A stretch of DNA of 8,241 bases, taken from positions 1 through 8,241 of the forward strand of contig WTBG01000004.1 in assembly GCA_013139225.1 (NCBI GenBank). Reading direction: 5' to 3'. Shown one piece after another: positions 5,481 through 8,241 of the stretch. Below the pieces are notes generated by a model that ran no database searches, was not told where the DNA came from, and saw only the letters and a list, made by a program, of their open reading frames with translations. This stretch comes from Deltaproteobacteria bacterium (GTDB lineage Bacteria > Desulfobacterota > WTBG01). The position numbers were made by a program, and so were the translations under genes. Positions within the stretch are counted from its first letter, which is position 1. Every line of letters begins with the position of its first letter.

Positions 5481-5834
5481 GATTAAATCATTCTTTGCTG
5501 TCTATTACTGCTTCCACTTTCCATTTATTCAATAAACCAGCTTTTCAACCCTTTCCCTTGCTCTCCTTCATGATGAACTCAGTTTGAAGGAACTGCTTCT
5601 TGATTTGCAAAAACCAAGGAGTTCACAGAGTTTTTAAACATAATTTCTCTCTGTGTTCTCTGTGGTTTCATGTTTTCTCCTTCTTTTCATGAAACTTTTG
5701 ACAGTACCTCCTTTATTTTTCAATGTTTTTATGATACGGGGTTTCAGCTATTGAATGTTACTCAGGAAGATTTCAGGTAAATTGAGGATATAATTGATAT
5801 GCTGGGTTTTCGAGACTAGTTCGCGCGTCCTTTA
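5481..5834. other. Spacer between the cupin and DUF362 genes
   Basis: No frame here resembles a protein. Apart from the third repeat copy at 5611-5668 it holds T- and C-rich sequence, with TTTTGACA at 5696-5703 as in the other copies. A CATGAAA/TTTCATG pair (5667-5673 and 5689-5695) flanks a pyrimidine tract. I see no terminator for the DUF362 gene, which ends at 5835. Confidence 0.5.
5611..5668 (+). repeat. CACAGAG/CTCTGTG-ended repeat, copy 3 (inverted, hairpin form)
   Basis: The arms AAACCAAGGAGTTCACAGAG (5611-5630) and CTCTGTGTTCTCTGTGGTTT (5649-5668) pair at 16 of 20 positions around an 18-base loop. The right arm equals the AAACCACAGAGAACACAGAG end of copy 2 read on the other strand, so this copy is in the opposite orientation. 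TTTTGACA follows 27 bases beyond the arm; in copies 1 and 2 it follows directly. Confidence 0.7.
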
Positions 5835-6929
5835 TCACTTTGGGTAACCTGCAAACATTTGCCCCCAGGGTGATTCAGATTCCCATTTTTTTACTGCAGG
5901 CATACCTTTAATATTGTACCATATTTTGTCATGGTAGAATTCTGAAGCGAAGATAAATATGTTGACAATGGGTGTCTGGAAGAACAGTTTTTGAAGATGT
6001 TTTAGTGGTGTGTCGAACCAGAAAATTCTTCCGATGCCGGTTGCCAGATTAACACCAACTTCAAACTTCCAGTTTTCATTTGCTGCATCCGTATCCCCAA
6101 CAATCTCAATCTCTGCAGGATCCCCAATGCCGAGACCATTTTCATGAGAGAGGTAAATACAGGGGAGGTCACGCCAATTGAATCCCATAAGTTTTGCAGC
6201 TACTGTATCAATTGCAACCTGGTCAGTAGATGCCAGGATAACATTTTTATCATGTGGTTTTACAGTACGTGGTCCCGGACCTGAGCCTGCAGTGGTTCCA
6301 TCCATGGTTGCGAACATCCCTGTGTGAATTTCCCTGCCGATAGCAAGAAGATCTACCAGGGTTTCGTGAATCCAGGTGTGAGTATAATGACGGTGGTAGT
6401 TAAGTAGTCCACCAAAAGCATTTTTAAGTGCCCCTGTGTAGGTAGTGTAGGAGTGCGTTTTTACAGTAGGCATGTGAACAATATTTTTCCCCTGGAAATA
6501 GTCTGGAATTCTTATCCCCTCGGGGAAAATTTTATGGAGCGCCAGTGTTTTGAACTTTGGTTTGTATTCAATCCAACGCATGTCTTCATCTTTAAAGTTG
6601 AAAAGTACCGGAATATTGTAGCGATCATAGATCGGCTTAAACTTTAAATCCTTTTCTCCTTTTTCTGGCAGGGTAACAACGGTGTGATTGTGAACCGTAA
6701 CTAAGTCACTAAAACCTGATTCTTTGAGGCCTTCAATTGTTCCCTCAAGTTGCCAGGGGGTAGTGTTTACGCCGGGGAACACATTATGCCAGGTGATATT
6801 ATCCTTTAGAATAGTAGTTGCAGAAGAATCGAGCCCATTTTTTAATCCTGCCATCTCGCAGAGCCGCCTGTAATCTTCTATTACTGTTTCTGGTTTTGTT
6901 CTAAGAATTGCTACAGTCGCTTTAGCCAT
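5835..6929 (-). CDS. DUF362 domain protein
   Basis: A 364-aa protein with the DUF362 core: VHMPTVKTHSYTTYTGALKN at 151-170 followed by AFGGLLNYHR, HET at 188-190, MDGTTAGSGPGP at 209-220, and ILASTDQVAIDTVAAKLMGF at 231-250. These match the family's 'P.vKtH...t.a.KN.fG ... DG..G...GP ... D.vA.D..aa.lmG' pattern. Many members carry a 2[4Fe-4S] ferredoxin domain at the C-terminus; this one has no CxxCxxC cluster, so it is the ferredoxin-less form. Its biochemical role is unknown. The start at 6927-6929 is chosen because AGGAG lies five bases upstream and the protein then begins MAKATVAILRTK. The longer open frame to 7091 runs through the HU terminator and a promoter and is not translated. Confidence 0.88.
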   Translation of the reverse strand: MAKATVAILRTKPETVIEDYRRLCEMAGLKNGLDSSATTILKDNITWHNVFPGVNTTPWQLEGTIEGLKESGFSDLVTVHNHTVVTLPEKGEKDLKFKPIYDRYNIPVLFNFKDEDMRWIEYKPKFKTLALHKIFPEGIRIPDYFQGKNIVHMPTVKTHSYTTYTGALKNAFGGLLNYHRHYTHTWIHETLVDLLAIGREIHTGMFATMDGTTAGSGPGPRTVKPHDKNVILASTDQVAIDTVAAKLMGFNWRDLPCIYLSHENGLGIGDPAEIEIVGDTDAANENWKFEVGVNLATGIGRIFWFDTPLKHLQKLFFQTPIVNIFIFASEFYHDKIWYNIKGMPAVKKWESESPWGQMFAGYPK

Positions 6930-6968
6930 GAGAACTCCTGTTGTGGTTATTAAGTTCGACTTGATTTT

Positions 6969-6996
6969 TTTATACCATATTTGAATAATAAAACAA
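6969..6996 (-). promoter_or_regulatory. Promoter of the DUF362 gene
   Basis: On the complement, TTGTTT (6991-6996), a 16-base spacer and TATAAA (6969-6974) lie about 40 bases ahead of the start codon. The -10 box is preceded by TGG, an extended -10 arrangement. It lies just after the HU terminator, making the DUF362 gene its own transcription unit. Confidence 0.5.
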
Positions 6997-7032
6997 ACAA
7001 ACAATTTGGATGGATGTCTTACTTCCTTACAT

Positions 7033-7062
7033 AAAAAAACCCGGCACCTTTGGGGTACCGGG
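7033..7062 (-). terminator. Intrinsic terminator after the HU gene
   Basis: On the complement, CCCGGTACC pairs with GGTGCCGGG (7054-7062 with 7040-7048), nine pairs including one G-U, around a five-base loop, and is followed by seven T (7039-7033). It starts 29 bases after the HU stop codon. Confidence 0.88.
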
Positions 7063-7091
7063 AATGTTTTTCTCAAAAAAGCTGAAGGCAT

Positions 7092-7394
7092 CTATTTGGG
7101 TGGGATGATTGTGTCTTTACATGCCTTGGCAACCCTGAATTTCACAACGGTCTTAGCCTTTATTTTTATAGTTTCACCAGTTGCGGGGTTTCTGCCCATG
7201 CGTGCTTTCCGTTTTACTAAAACAAGCTTGCCCACACCTGGAAGAGTGAATGAGCCTTTCTTTTTTGTTTCCCTGTAAGCAATGGTAGTAAGGGCATCAA
7301 TGTAACAATTGACATCATTTTTTGTTATGCCCAGTTTCTCTGCTAGTTCTGTAACCAGTTGTGCCTTTGTTATAGGTTTTGCCTGTGCTGCCAT
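7092..7394 (-). CDS. HU/IHF-family DNA-binding protein
   Basis: The 100-aa product is a histone-like nucleoid protein. It shows the N-terminal helices ITKAQLVTELAEKLGITKND (8-27), the strand FTLPGVGKLVLVKRKAR (49-65), the DNA-binding arm with GRNPATGETIKIKA (67-80), and the closing VVKFRVAKACKD (83-94). The proline in the GRNP arm is the intercalating residue of the family. It differs a little from standard HU (VPFSAGK, about 90 aa) in a short N-terminal extension and an IPPK tail, so it may be a secondary HU paralogue. AAGGAGGG upstream fixes the start, and there is a strong promoter and a terminator, so it is a one-gene unit expected to be well expressed. Confidence 0.94.
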   Translation of the reverse strand: MAAQAKPITKAQLVTELAEKLGITKNDVNCYIDALTTIAYRETKKKGSFTLPGVGKLVLVKRKARMGRNPATGETIKIKAKTVVKFRVAKACKDTIIPPK

Positions 7395-7451
7395 AAACAG
7401 TTCCCTCCTTATTGGTTGATAGTGGTTAGTATTAAAGTGTTATTAACGCGT

Positions 7452-7479
7452 ATTATAATGGAGAAAAAAATTATTTCAA
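7452..7479 (-). promoter_or_regulatory. Sigma70 promoter of the HU gene
   Basis: On the complement, TTGAAA (7474-7479), a 16-base spacer containing seven T, and a consensus TATAAT (7452-7457) lie 57 bases ahead of the ATG. An inverted pair, AGCAA-AATC-TTGCT (7479-7492), abuts the -35 box and could bind a regulator, though it is short. Confidence 0.65.
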
Positions 7480-7533
7480 GCAAAATCTTGCTATAATTGA
7501 TAAAAAATCCACTCTCTTCCGGTGATTCGTCTT

Positions 7534-8241
7534 TTAGTGGTTCTGTTTCTCTAAATCATCGGCAACCGATTTGAGGTCAAGGGCCTCAAGGGTCTTTCGG
7601 GTTGGAGCAGTTGTTAGCCTGTCCCAGCCTCTGGCTTCATAGTAATCGTCCAGTAGCTTTTCGAGATGATCCCTTTGTAGTCTTTTCCCCTGTGCAGGAC
7701 CACCATCCACCTTTTCCTCGAACAGGCGGTCGGGAAGCACATCATCTTTTCTTGAAAATCCTCCTATCTTGACATTAAATGCCTGCTCTACATTATAAAC
7801 CCGCTCACTTGCTTTAAGAAGATCTTCGCCGCATAGTTCCATCCCGGTGGCAGTAGTATAGATGCGGGCGAAGTCATCTGGAGTAAATTCAGTATAAGCG
7901 GCACTTAAGACATAGAAAATCTTACATATTCCAAGCAGGTCAGGAATGGTGGTCATATCCTGCACCCATTTAGTGGCCATTCCTTTACCTTTCAGACCAT
8001 TGCCCTTGAGGGCTTCTTCGCCGAAATGGTCCTTAATATGTTTTATCGGCATCAGGTCATCTACGGCAATTCCTCTTAAATGATCAGCTCCCCGGGTGGA
8101 AGTTAAGTAACCAAGAACGCTTCCATGCTTAACCCTCATCTCTGCCGGGAAACTCTGTCCCTTAATATGTCTGCAAAAGCGCTCTGCTCCCTTGCCGATC
8201 TTTTGGGCCGCGATGCGCATTCCTTCACCAAGAATTTCACC
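7534..8241 (-). CDS. Aldehyde:ferredoxin oxidoreductase, C-terminal part (5' end outside window)
   Basis: The frame is open from the right edge and yields 235 visible residues, beginning GEILGEGMRIAA. They match the C-terminal domains of the tungsten-pterin aldehyde ferredoxin oxidoreductases: STRGADHLRG at 48-57, a DLLGIC motif at 101-106, the GEDLLKASERVYNVEQAFNV stretch at 138-157, GGFSRKDDVLPDR at 160-172, and a closing GWDRL. In the family the cysteine of the DxxG(L/I)C motif is the fourth ligand of the [4Fe-4S] cluster; the other three lie outside the window. The enzyme oxidises aldehydes to acids, or reduces acids, with ferredoxin in the cytoplasm of anaerobes. The ATG at 8218-8220 is internal: seven family-like residues precede it. 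Subfamily and substrate cannot be judged from this half. Confidence 0.92.
   Translation of the reverse strand, partial: GEILGEGMRIAAQKIGKGAERFCRHIKGQSFPAEMRVKHGSVLGYLTSTRGADHLRGIAVDDLMPIKHIKDHFGEEALKGNGLKGKGMATKWVQDMTTIPDLLGICKIFYVLSAAYTEFTPDDFARIYTTATGMELCGEDLLKASERVYNVEQAFNVKIGGFSRKDDVLPDRLFEEKVDGGPAQGKRLQRDHLEKLLDDYYEARGWDRLTTAPTRKTLEALDLKSVADDLEKQNH

Noticed and set aside
5391..5535. Plus-strand open frame across repeat copy 2
   Set aside because: It is made of repeat sequence and antisense leader, with no family resemblance and no plausible start signal.
6930..7091. 54-residue N-terminal extension of the DUF362 protein
   Set aside because: It would be translated from an ATG inside the region that holds the HU terminator and a promoter. 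The start at 6929 has a well-placed AGGAG and fits the family.
7509..7540. CCACT/AGTGG pair with an adjoining A/T run as a terminator for the aldehyde oxidoreductase gene
   Set aside because: The stem is only five pairs with a 22-base loop and includes the stop codon; too weak to annotate.

Overview
The window reads as a chromosomal stretch of an AT-leaning, anaerobic, Gram-negative-type bacterium. The anaerobic signal comes from the C-terminal half of a tungsten/molybdenum aldehyde:ferredoxin oxidoreductase (right edge) and from a pterin-binding methyltransferase resembling the methyltetrahydrofolate:corrinoid methyltransferase of the Wood-Ljungdahl pathway (left). A YceI C-terminus and a lipoprotein-like formylglycine-generating-enzyme-fold protein point to a diderm cell. 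Desulfobacterota, Nitrospirota or an anaerobic planctomycete would all fit; the sequence alone does not decide. No tRNA, rRNA, CRISPR array, transposase or phage gene was found.

Layout, left to right: the 3' end of a YceI gene (+, 1-143) meets a convergent methyltransferase gene (-, 239-1036). Just upstream of the methyltransferase lies a ~178-bp imperfect palindrome (1049-1226) that looks like a non-autonomous inserted element. Then come, all on the minus strand, a PEBP/YbhB-like exported protein, an FMN split-barrel (pyridoxamine-phosphate-oxidase-like) protein, a DUF3467 protein and a SUMF1-type lipoprotein. A ~380-bp AT-rich gap follows with no intact gene, then a 53-aa exported peptide (-). 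An ABM-type monooxygenase (+) follows and overlaps tail-to-tail with a DUF985 cupin (-). After a ~470-bp repeat-bearing gap come a DUF362 protein, an HU-family DNA-binding protein with a clear terminator and promoter, and the partial aldehyde oxidoreductase, all on the minus strand.

The genes do not form one recognisable pathway. Most are single-gene units with their own Shine-Dalgarno sequences, and several have their own sigma70-like promoter. The most notable features are non-coding: the long palindrome next to a gene that lacks a ribosome binding site, and a family of short repeats with CACAGAG/CTCTGTG inverted ends. Two repeat copies sit in the same orientation directly upstream of ribosome binding sites, and a related motif overlaps the -35 box of a third gene. 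I see no convincing new multi-gene system here.
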